The translations under genes and the position numbers were made by a program. Positions 1 to 5,285 of a DNA stretch of 5,285 nt are shown here, piece by piece (the first letter of the stretch is position 1; each line of letters begins with the position of its first letter). The notes under the pieces are model-generated. The model was not told the origin of the DNA and did no database searches. It was given only the letters and a program-made list of their open reading frames with translations. This DNA is from Pseudomonadota bacterium (lineage in GTDB: Bacteria > Desulfobacterota > Desulfobacteria > Desulfobacterales > RPRI01): the NCBI GenBank assembly GCA_018830925.1, contig JAHJRK010000510.1:1-5285 (forward strand), in the 5' to 3' direction.

Positions 1-2271
1 GATAAGAACATAAAACACACAATAGAAGTCGTGGTCGACCGTCTGGTCATAAAGGAAAACATAAGAAACAGGCTCGCAGATTCCCTCGAACTGGCCATGT
101 CGCAGTCGGACGGACTTGTTACGGTTGATGTCCAGGGAGGAGAATCGATCCTGTTCAGTGAAAAATCCGCATGTGTCACATGCGGAATCAGCTATCCCGA
201 ATTCACACCCGCAAGTTTTTCATTCAACTCCCCGCAGGGAGCATGCACCAAATGCGACGGACTCGGAACAACTACGGAATTCGACCCTGATCTTATCATT
301 CCAAACAGTGAGCTCTCCTTACGCCAGGGCGCGGTTGCTCCATGGGCAAACAGGAATTCGGTTCATTTCAATGATTTTCTGGAATCGCTGGCAAGGCACT
401 ATGACTTTAATATTTATACACCGTTCAAAGAGCTGCCGGATAATTTCAGGTATGTACTGCTTTACGGATCAGGCGACGAACAGATAACATTCTTCTTTGA
501 ACAGAATAACCGCCGTTTCACTTATAAAAAATCTTTCGAAGGCATAATCCCGAAGCTTCAGCGGCGCTATATGGAAACCGATTCAAACCAGACGAGAGAA
601 GAGATCAGGCAGTACATGACTTTCAGCCCGTGTCCCGAGTGCCGGGGAACAAGATTAAACAAGGCAAGCAGTTCTGTAAGAATGGGGGGCGCAGCAATAT
701 TTGAAACGACGGCGCTTTCGATATCAAAAGCCGCAGTTTTTTTTAAAGATCTTAAGCTTGAAGGGAAAAAAGAGATTATCGCAAGAAGAATTATTAAAGA
801 GATTTCAGAAAGGCTTGCCTTTCTTGAAAATGTCGGCCTTTCCTACCTTACGCTCAGCAGATCAGCTTATACCCTTTCCGGCGGAGAAAGCCAGAGGATA
901 AGACTTGCCACCCAGATCGGATCCAAACTGACCGGCGTCCTTTATGTGCTGGATGAGCCAAGCATTGGATTGCATCAGAGAGACAACCTGAGGCTTCTTG
1001 CAACTCTGGTAAAAATGAGGGATCTGGGGAATACTGTTCTTGTCGTTGAACATGATGAAGAGACAATCCTGTCATCCGATTATGTTATTGACATGGGCCC
1101 TGGGGCCGGTGTCAACGGTGGAAGAGTAGTATTTTCAGGCCCTCCGGCCGCTCTTGTGGATGACGAGAATTCATTGACAGGACAGTATCTTTCCGGCCGA
1201 AAACAGATTCAAATACCGGCCAAACGCCGCACGGGTAATGGAACAAAAATCATCATAAAAGGGGCTTCGGAAAACAACCTCAAGAACATTGACGTTGAAT
1301 TTCCACTTGGCAAATTTGTATGCGTTACAGGCGTATCAGGCTCCGGCAAATCAACTCTTGTTTTTGAAACCCTCTACAGCTTACTCTCCCGCAAAGTTTA
1401 CAATGCACGAGTAACGACAGGCGCTCATAAATCGGTGCTGGGGCTTGAGCATATTGATAAGGTCGTAAACATCGACCAATCTCCGATAGGAAGAACACCC
1501 CGATCCAACCCAAGTACCTATACCGGTCTATTCACATATATAAGGGAGCTTTTCGCAAGAACGCCCGAAGCCAGAATGAGAGGCTACAAACCCGGCAGAT
1601 TCAGCTTTAATGTCAAGGGAGGAAGATGCGAGGCATGCGGCGGAGACGGCATCATAAAAATAGAGATGCATTTTCTGCCCGATGTTTACGTATCCTGCGA
1701 TATCTGCCGCGGAAAAAGGTATAACCGCGAAACCCTTGAAGTAAGATACAAGGGGGAGAATATCGCCGATCTCCTCGACATGACGGTTGATCAGGCTCTT
1801 GTTTTCTTTGACAGGATAAATAATATAAAAACAAAGCTTATGACTTTATCGGATGTCGGCCTCGGCTACATCAGGATAGGCCAGCCTGCAACAACCCTTT
1901 CAGGAGGCGAAGCGCAGAGGGTAAAACTTTCACGGGAGCTCAGCAAAAAGGGAACGGGCAAAACCGTCTATATTCTTGACGAGCCGACAACAGGCCTCCA
2001 TATAGACGACATACAGAAACTTCTTCATGTATTAAACCGGCTTGTCGATTCCGGAAACAGCGTCATTGTAATCGAGCATAACATGGACGTAATCAAAACG
2101 GCGGATCATATCATTGACCTTGGACCTGAAGGGGGGGATGAGGGAGGCTACATCGTAGGATGCGGCAATCCTGAAGAACTTTCGGACAACAGCGAGTCAT
2201 ATACCGGGCAGTTTTTAAAAAAATTCCTGCAGCGGGGTGCTTCAAGCAAGGCACAGAGAACTATAAAATAA
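1..2271 (+). CDS. uvrA: Excinuclease ABC subunit A (UvrA), 5'-truncated by window edge
   Basis: UvrA is the damage-sensing ATPase of nucleotide excision repair; it loads UvrB onto damaged DNA in the cytoplasm. The frame is open from base 1: the ten codons before the GTG at 31 (ending in HTIEV) continue UvrA homology, so that GTG is internal. About 756 residues are visible. Matching the first zinc module to E. coli Cys253 implies that roughly 195 N-terminal residues lie outside, including the first Walker A and most of the UvrB-binding domain. Visible, in fragment numbering: zinc module 1 (Cys58, 61, 82, 85); an insertion-domain CPEC near 211; first ABC signature LSGGE at 292 and Walker B ending LDEP at 320; second Walker A GVSGSGKST at 444; zinc module 2 (Cys543, 546, 566, 569); second LSGGE at 633, Walker B to 662 and the switch His693. 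All key residues are intact and the C-terminus is normal. It converges on the atp operon. Truncation is due to the window, not decay. Confidence 0.98.
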   Translation, partial: DKNIKHTIEVVVDRLVIKENIRNRLADSLELAMSQSDGLVTVDVQGGESILFSEKSACVTCGISYPEFTPASFSFNSPQGACTKCDGLGTTTEFDPDLIIPNSELSLRQGAVAPWANRNSVHFNDFLESLARHYDFNIYTPFKELPDNFRYVLLYGSGDEQITFFFEQNNRRFTYKKSFEGIIPKLQRRYMETDSNQTREEIRQYMTFSPCPECRGTRLNKASSSVRMGGAAIFETTALSISKAAVFFKDLKLEGKKEIIARRIIKEISERLAFLENVGLSYLTLSRSAYTLSGGESQRIRLATQIGSKLTGVLYVLDEPSIGLHQRDNLRLLATLVKMRDLGNTVLVVEHDEETILSSDYVIDMGPGAGVNGGRVVFSGPPAALVDDENSLTGQYLSGRKQIQIPAKRRTGNGTKIIIKGASENNLKNIDVEFPLGKFVCVTGVSGSGKSTLVFETLYSLLSRKVYNARVTTGAHKSVLGLEHIDKVVNIDQSPIGRTPRSNPSTYTGLFTYIRELFARTPEARMRGYKPGRFSFNVKGGRCEACGGDGIIKIEMHFLPDVYVSCDICRGKRYNRETLEVRYKGENIADLLDMTVDQALVFFDRINNIKTKLMTLSDVGLGYIRIGQPATTLSGGEAQRVKLSRELSKKGTGKTVYILDEPTTGLHIDDIQKLLHVLNRLVDSGNSVIVIEHNMDVIKTADHIIDLGPEGGDEGGYIVGCGNPEELSDNSESYTGQFLKKFLQRGASSKAQRTIK

Positions 2272-2304
2272 AACAGGGCCGTGCCAAAAGGCACAGCCCT
2301 GTTT
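2271..2304. terminator. Bidirectional hairpin terminator between uvrA and atpE
   Basis: Two 15-nt arms (2271-2285 and 2290-2304) flank a 4-nt loop (AAAA on the plus strand) and start on the last base of the uvrA stop codon. The only imperfection is position 2280 against 2295: in the plus-strand RNA it is a C-A mismatch, whereas in the minus-strand RNA it becomes a G-U wobble, leaving an unbroken stem. The minus-strand transcript also runs into a U-rich tail (TTTTATTTTATAG), while the plus-strand tail is only GTTTATTC. The site can serve both convergent genes but looks better tuned to end the atp transcript. Confidence 0.9.
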
Positions 2305-2327
2305 ATTCAAACCATAACTCTTCACAA

Positions 2328-2609
2328 TTAACGGGCGAAAAGCCCTGCAATAGCAGCTGCCTGAGGATGTGCATAAATAAGGATCAGGGCAATTACAAGT
2401 GCGTAAATACAAAGAGATTCGATCATGGCAAGACCGATCAGCATTGTAACTGTAACTTTTCCTGATGATTCCGGATTTCTCGCAATACCCTCAACTGCGG
2501 CCTTAAGGCCAAGACCCTGGGCAATACCGCAACCAAAAGCTGCAACTGCAATCCCGAAACCGGCGGCTGTAACGCATGCGATGAAGAATTGTAATGCTTG
2601 AGCTTCCAT
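2328..2609 (-). CDS. atpE: F0F1 ATP synthase subunit c
   Basis: Subunit c is the membrane proteolipid that forms the rotating ring of the F0 motor and carries ions across the membrane. The 93-residue protein has the expected hairpin of two membrane helices (about 8-33 and 54-80) joined by a polar loop with the conserved ARNPE (43-47; ARQP in many relatives). The ion-carrying carboxylate is Glu64 in AMIESLCIYA. Gln31, Ser65 and Tyr69 match sodium-coordinating positions of the Ilyobacter tartaricus ring, but the position of its Thr67 is Leu66, so ion choice is open. The TM1 glycine motif reads AxGxGxAxG (24-32). The ATG at 2609 is preceded by AAGGAGG (2620-2626), 10 nt upstream. It is the last gene of the F0 operon, 115 bp after atpB and followed by a terminator. 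Confidence 0.97.
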   Translation of the reverse strand: MEAQALQFFIACVTAAGFGIAVAAFGCGIAQGLGLKAAVEGIARNPESSGKVTVTMLIGLAMIESLCIYALVIALILIYAHPQAAAIAGLFAR

Positions 2610-2619
2610 ACTTTAACTA

Positions 2620-2626
2620 CCTCCTT
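2620..2626 (-). promoter_or_regulatory. Strong ribosome binding site of atpE
   Basis: On the minus strand AAGGAGG lies 10 nt before the atpE ATG, inside a purine- and A-rich leader without obvious masking structure. It is the most consensus-like site in the operon together with that of atpB. This suits a subunit needed in about ten or more copies per complex. Confidence 0.8.
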
Positions 2627-2659
2627 TTTAGATTTTTTTCTTTGCTTCTTCCATTATCC

Positions 2660-2680
2660 CATAAAAAATTATTTTTTATG
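2660..2680. repeat. AT-rich perfect inverted repeat in the atpB-atpE spacer
   Basis: Ten-base arms (CATAAAAAAT at 2660-2669 and ATTTTTTATG at 2671-2680) surround a single T, so only the innermost bases would be forced open in a hairpin. It lies in the 115-bp spacer between atpB and atpE on the minus strand. It has almost no GC and no GC-rich stem, so it is unlikely to be an intrinsic terminator; an mRNA processing or stability element is possible. No function is shown by the sequence. Confidence 0.45.
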
Positions 2681-2724
2681 CCGGTTAAGGCATCCAAATG
2701 TTCCGGTTATTTTTGAACGACGGC

Positions 2725-3414
2725 TTAATGAGCGTGTTCCATTGCGCCGGTAAAATACATCATTGAAAGCAAAAAGAAAACAAACGCCTGAACAAGAGCG
2801 ACAAATATACCGAGAGCCATTATAGGCAGGGGTGCAAAGAAAAGCCCCGCAAGCACAAAAAGGATACCAAGCACAAGTTCATGCCCCATCATGTTTCCAA
2901 AAAGACGAAAAGAGAGAGACAGTATTCTGGCAAGATGTCCGATAACTTCAATAGGGAAAACGATTGGAATCATCCACCATACAGGCCCGAGAAAGTGTTT
3001 GATATATTTTACCCCATGATATTTAATGCCGATAATATGGGTAAAAATGACTACCGTAAGCGCGCATGAAGCTGTCGTGTTGAGGCTGGCGGTCGGGGGG
3101 AAAAAACCAGGAACAAGGCCTATCAGATTGCAACTGAAGATATAAATAAATATAGTTGCAACAAGCGGGAAAAGCCAGCGCCCCTCTTCGCCTGTAACAT
3201 CAATCATAAAATTTTCGATTCCGGAGATTACAACTTCAAATACATTCTGCGCTTTTCCTGGAATCAGGCTGACGCTTTTTGCTGCTATCGCTCCAAAAGT
3301 GATAAGAAGAATCATTACCACCCATGAATAAATAACATGCGGATAGGCGTGAGCAAAATGCTCCAGGCCGATAGCCTCAAACAGTTTTACAAAAAACAGA
3401 TAGGGATGTGCCAC
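2725..3414 (-). CDS. atpB: F0F1 ATP synthase subunit a
   Basis: Subunit a is the stator channel of the F0 motor; it provides the two ion half-channels next to the c-ring. The 229-residue protein is in the usual range and is mostly membrane helix (about 28-50, 80-103, 113-132, 146-166, 175-196, 198-220). The essential arginine is Arg170 in SFRLFGNMMGHE, equivalent to E. coli Arg210. Gln209 in LVQAFVF corresponds to E. coli Gln252, and Glu157/His160 lie on the preceding helix. The start is GTG at 3414, supported by AAGGAGG at 3424-3430 with a 9-nt spacing; no ATG fits better. Only one base separates it from the stop of the upstream atpI-like gene, whose end contains the binding site, so translational coupling is likely. 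Confidence 0.97.
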   Translation of the reverse strand: MAHPYLFFVKLFEAIGLEHFAHAYPHVIYSWVVMILLITFGAIAAKSVSLIPGKAQNVFEVVISGIENFMIDVTGEEGRWLFPLVATIFIYIFSCNLIGLVPGFFPPTASLNTTASCALTVVIFTHIIGIKYHGVKYIKHFLGPVWWMIPIVFPIEVIGHLARILSLSFRLFGNMMGHELVLGILFVLAGLFFAPLPIMALGIFVALVQAFVFFLLSMMYFTGAMEHAH

Positions 3415-3415
3415 C

Positions 3416-3802
3416 TTATATTGCCTCCTTGAAAATAAGTTTTGTAAGTTCCAGCATGGTTGCTATCATTATACTTGCAACCACGACAGAGAGCCCGACA
3501 AAAAGACCGAGGGGGTGAACATAATGCCCCGATATCAATATAAATATAATAAACCCGCTGACCATGAAACGGGCATAATACTTAGCCAGAACAACATTAT
3601 GGGAAGCAAGTTGTGGAGGTGTGAGCGCTTTTTTAAGCGTCCTGTAAAGCAGATGAAAATTTATCGTAACTATAAGTCCTCCAAATACTATTCCCATTGC
3701 AAACTTCGGAGAAGCAATAATATACCCTGCGATGCTCGCAACACAAAAGAGCACCCAGTTTGTCCGGGTAACAAATTCCAGTATGTGCTGCTGTATTTTC
3801 AT
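3416..3802 (-). CDS. atpI: ATP synthase subunit I (AtpI-like, four-helix membrane protein)
   Basis: The 128-residue protein resembles the AtpI family: length close to E. coli AtpI, a short N-terminal tail, and four hydrophobic segments at about 16-30, 34-56, 79-96 and 97-117, with a basic loop between the second and third (RTLKKA near 54-59). AtpI is not part of the finished enzyme; in other bacteria it helps c-ring assembly or stability, and a magnesium-uptake role with AtpZ has been proposed for Bacillus. Sequence conservation in this family is low, so the call rests on topology, length and position directly before atpB. The ATG at 3802 shares a base with the upstream stop (TAATG), with a modest AGGAAAGAG ahead, pointing to coupled translation. 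Confidence 0.85.
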   Translation of the reverse strand: MKIQQHILEFVTRTNWVLFCVASIAGYIIASPKFAMGIVFGGLIVTINFHLLYRTLKKALTPPQLASHNVVLAKYYARFMVSGFIIFILISGHYVHPLGLFVGLSVVVASIMIATMLELTKLIFKEAI

Positions 3803-4038
3803 TATAAATCTCTTTCCTGCGGGGCCTTCTCGCTCTTTCTTATCGCAAGCCAGATATTTCTGAATCCTGCGGCAATACCAAGTCCAAGAAAAACAAGTGT
3901 AAGCCAGGGATAAAGATCAAATCGCCTGTCAAGATACACTCCAATTGCAAGTCCGATAAATATCGAAAGCGCTACCTGCAAACCAAGACTGCTGTAATAT
4001 GCAAGTTCCCTTATATATCGTCTTGTTTCTCTTTTCAA
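3802..4038 (-). CDS. atpZ: AtpZ/AtpI-family small membrane protein, first gene of F0 operon
   Basis: The 78-residue protein has two membrane helices (about 15-35 and 43-64) and the pattern typical of the AtpZ (ATPase_gene1) family: a glycine-rich first helix ending GVYLDRRF, then PW and a second helix LGLGIAAGFRNI, with charged ends. Family members are found at the head of ATP synthase operons and are linked to assembly or divalent cation handling together with AtpI; the exact role is unsettled. The start is TTG at 4038: reading upstream in frame meets a TAA at 4060-4062 with no ATG or GTG between. A weak AAGAGAG (4047-4053) lies 8 nt upstream. The weak start suggests low expression. The frame overlaps the next gene by one base. 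Confidence 0.85.
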   Translation of the reverse strand: MKRETRRYIRELAYYSSLGLQVALSIFIGLAIGVYLDRRFDLYPWLTLVFLGLGIAAGFRNIWLAIRKSEKAPQERDL

Positions 4039-4040
4039 AA

Positions 4041-4050
4041 AGAGCGCTCT
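4041..4050. repeat. 10-bp palindrome at the ribosome binding site of atpZ
   Basis: AGAGCGCTCT is a perfect palindrome just before the TTG start of the atpZ-like gene and overlaps its weak Shine-Dalgarno region. It could be a small RNA hairpin or dimer site that limits initiation, but a palindrome this short can arise by chance. Confidence 0.3.
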
Positions 4051-4064
4051 CTTATAATGTTACA

Positions 4065-4079
4065 GGGTCTATGCGACCC
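4065..4079. other. Small hairpin in the presumed 5' leader of the F0 operon
   Basis: On the minus strand GGGTC pairs with GACCC around a 5-nt GCATA loop. It lies between the proposed promoter and the atpZ-like start, so it would be in the untranslated leader. Five GC-rich pairs give a modest structure; no poly-U tract follows, so it is not an intrinsic terminator. Confidence 0.35.
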
Positions 4080-4099
4080 CGGTAAAGCTTCTGCCCTCT

Positions 4100-4128
4100 A
4101 ACATATGATTTAAATCAAGTCAATGCAA
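4100..4128 (-). promoter_or_regulatory. Putative sigma70-type promoter of the F0 operon
   Basis: On the minus strand TTGCAT (4123-4128) and TATGTT (4100-4105) are 17 nt apart, a canonical spacing although each hexamer matches only partly (3 of 6 and 4 of 6). An overlapping TTGACT (4118-4123) is a better -35 but lacks a good -10 at 16-18 nt. Transcription would start near 4093, about 55 nt before the atpZ-like start. It is the best candidate in the 222-bp gap between selD and the operon. Confidence 0.4.
4105..4118. promoter_or_regulatory. FNR/CRP-family-like operator dyad
   Basis: The minus strand reads TTGAT-TTAA-ATCAT, matching 9 of 10 fixed bases of the FNR consensus TTGAT-N4-ATCAA. Its core TGATTTAAATCA (4106-4117) is a perfect 12-bp palindrome. 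It falls between the proposed -35 and -10 of the F0 operon, where a bound regulator would be expected to repress. The match is direct; the binding protein and effect are inference. Confidence 0.45.
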
Positions 4129-4136
4129 AATTGCAT
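4123..4136. repeat. Short inverted repeat overlapping the -35 region
   Basis: ATGCAA and TTGCAT are perfect 6-bp arms around an AA centre. The dyad overlaps the proposed -35 element and adjoins the FNR-like site. It could be a second operator half or chance in AT-rich DNA. Confidence 0.3.
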
Positions 4137-4260
4137 CCTTTTTCAAGATAAAGACATATCCGCTAACTCATTAAAATTACATATTTATAATCGATATAAC
4201 AGTGGCGCGATAAAGCACTTTTCAGTCCTTTGTCCACCATTTTTTGCACCTCTCAGGCAA

Positions 4261-5285
4261 TTAATTGATAACTACATGCCCGGCCTGATCATCTTCCGAA
4301 ACTTCACCGATTATCGAAGCAAAAACGCCTTCATTCCGCATAGTATCGAGGCATTCTTCAGCCGTTTTTTCAGGAAGGGATATTACCAGCCCGCCTGATG
4401 TCTGTGGATCAAATACCATATCAACAACAACCTGTTTTACCGATGAATCGATACTTATATTTTTGCTGCAGTAATTTTTTGTATTATAGCTTCCGGCAGG
4501 AATCAGTCCCATAAGGGCGTATTCTTCAGCCCTTTTAATAAAGGGAACCGAGCCGGTATGAATGATGATCTTCTTGCCGCTTCCTTTGGCCATTTCAAGC
4601 ACATGCCCGGCAAGGCCGAATCCCGTTACATCCGTACAGGCATTTGGCCGGAACCTCAGCATTATTTCAGCGGCCTTCCTGTTAAGGGTTGTCGTGACTT
4701 CAATAAGCGCCCTTATCGCCTCTTCATCAGCTACTTTTCCTTTAATGGCAGTCGCTATTATTCCGGTGCCGACAGGCTTGGTTAAAATCAGCCTGTCCCC
4801 CGCCTTTGCATTTCTGTTTGTCAGTATCCTGTCCGGATGAACAATGCCCGTAACGGAAAGCCCGTATTTAAATTCCCTGTCATCAACACTGTGGCCGCCC
4901 ACCAGCACGGCGCCGGCCTCATATATCTTTTCAAGCCCTCCGGCAAGGGTTTCTTTCAGGATCTCTTCGGAAAGCTCCCCGACAGGAAAGCATACGATAT
5001 TCATGGCCGTTACCGGCCTTCCTCCCATCGCATATACATCACTCAGAGAATTTGTGGCCGCTATACGGCCAAATTCATACGGAGAATCAATGATGGGCGT
5101 GAAAAAATCAAGTGTCTGCACCAGGGCAGTTTCAGAATCAAGCCTGAAAACACCGGCATCATCCGAAGTCTCCATGCCTACAAGGAGATCCGGATGGGCT
5201 TTTACGGGCAGGCTCTTTATTACCTCTTCCAGGACCCCTGGACTTATCTTTGCCGCTCAGCCTGAAGCCCGGACTTTTTCAGTCA
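4261..5285 (-). CDS. selD: Selenide,water dikinase (selenophosphate synthase) with in-frame UGA/Sec, 5' end beyond window
   Basis: SelD makes selenophosphate from selenide and ATP, the selenium donor for Sec-tRNA and for selenouridine in tRNA. About 340 residues are visible, nearly the whole of a family usually near 345-350. The frame does not begin at the ATG at 5175: that codon sits within the conserved VGxETxDDA motif. Upstream, the frame reads ASG-U-AAKISPGVLEEV, aligning with E. coli GAG-Cys17-GCKISPKVLE, with TGA (5257-5259) at the catalytic cysteine. Fragment residues: Sec9, catalytic Lys12 (E. coli Lys20), metal-binding Asp42, Asp59 and Asp218 (in TDVTGFG), GGHS near 129-132 and DPQTSGG at 292-298. 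The second cysteine of E. coli (Cys19) is Ala here. The first visible codon is incomplete (TG at 5284-5285). No clear terminator follows the gene. Confidence 0.95.
5228..5242 (-). promoter_or_regulatory. Candidate bacterial SECIS hairpin of selD
   Basis: In the minus-strand RNA, UCCAGG and CCUGGA form a perfect 6-bp stem around a GGU loop. The stem begins 14 nt after the UGA and the loop lies 20 nt after it. Published rules for bacterial SECIS elements ask for a short apical loop about 16-37 nt downstream with a G in its first two positions; this fits all of them. The loop region (GGUC) also resembles that of E. coli fdhF. SelB would bind it to deliver Sec-tRNA. Confidence 0.8.
5257..5259 (-). 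other. In-frame TGA recoded as selenocysteine in selD
   Basis: The codon is preceded by eight in-frame codons that continue SelD homology (TEKVRASG) and followed by AAKISP, so protein similarity runs through it. It occupies the catalytic Cys17 site of E. coli SelD, a place where Sec is known to replace Cys in several bacteria, and a SECIS-like hairpin follows. Together these make a true stop unlikely. Confidence 0.9.

Noticed and set aside
31..33. GTG at 31 as the uvrA start
   Set aside because: The frame is open to base 1 and the preceding residues match UvrA; the visible protein begins about 195 residues in.
2651..2660. ATAAT-like -10 element (GATAATGG on the minus strand) as an internal atpE promoter
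   Set aside because: No acceptable -35 sequence is present about 17 nt upstream, and AT-rich leaders yield such hexamers by chance.
3515..3913. 132-codon plus-strand open frame opposite the atpI-like and atpZ-like genes
   Set aside because: It overlaps two well-supported minus-strand genes, has no ribosome binding site worth noting and a non-natural composition.
4201..4245. tRNA-like ending (CCACCA followed by a T tract) on the plus strand
   Set aside because: No acceptor partner, D, anticodon or T arm can be folded at proper distances; the resemblance is limited to the CCA and T tract.
4201..4260. Intrinsic terminator after selD
   Set aside because: Only a 4-bp pairing (AGTG/CACT) with a long loop is found and no U tract follows it.
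4123..4398. 91-codon plus-strand open frame spanning the selD-atp gap
   Set aside because: More than a third is antisense to the selD C-terminus and the rest crosses the promoter region; no family resemblance is visible.
4837..5265. 142-codon plus-strand open frame opposite selD
   Set aside because: It is antisense to a clearly conserved selD and its translation has no recognisable domain; it is a shadow frame.

Overview
The window looks like a chromosomal segment of an anaerobic, moderate-GC bacterium, most plausibly a Desulfobacterota (former Deltaproteobacteria) lineage. Three things suggest this: the membrane (F0) part of the ATP synthase is in its own small operon without F1 genes, the c-subunit resembles those of Geobacter/Desulfobacter-type bacteria, and selenophosphate synthase appears to be a selenoprotein. 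The taxonomic call is inference; there is no rRNA gene to confirm it.

Layout: (1) 1-2271, plus strand: the C-terminal four fifths of excinuclease subunit UvrA, cut by the window's left edge. (2) 2271-2304: a strong hairpin terminator shared by convergent genes. (3) 2328-4038, minus strand: a tight operon transcribed right to left, atpZ-like, atpI-like, atpB (subunit a), atpE (subunit c). The first three genes overlap or almost touch, while atpE has its own 115-bp leader and a strong ribosome binding site. (4) 4039-4260: a non-coding stretch with a plausible promoter for the F0 operon. It contains an almost perfect FNR-type dyad (TTGAT-N4-ATCAT) and two further short palindromes. (5) 4261-5285, minus strand: selD, selenide,water dikinase, running off the right edge.

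The main result is in selD. A conventional open reading frame starts at an ATG at 5175, but that ATG lies inside a conserved SelD motif. Reading upstream in the same frame continues SelD homology through an in-frame TGA at 5257-5259, exactly at the catalytic Cys17 position of E. coli SelD. A small hairpin begins 14 nt after the TGA, with a GGU apical loop 20 nt from it, which fits the bacterial SECIS rules. The gene is therefore almost certainly a Sec-containing SelD that ordinary gene callers would truncate by at least 36 residues.

Nothing here is an obviously new multi-gene system; the genes are core housekeeping (DNA repair, energy, selenium metabolism). The points worth a second look are the Sec recoding, the FNR-like dyad over the ATP synthase promoter, the partial sodium-binding signature and altered glycine motif of the c-subunit, and the start-codon pattern along the F0 operon.
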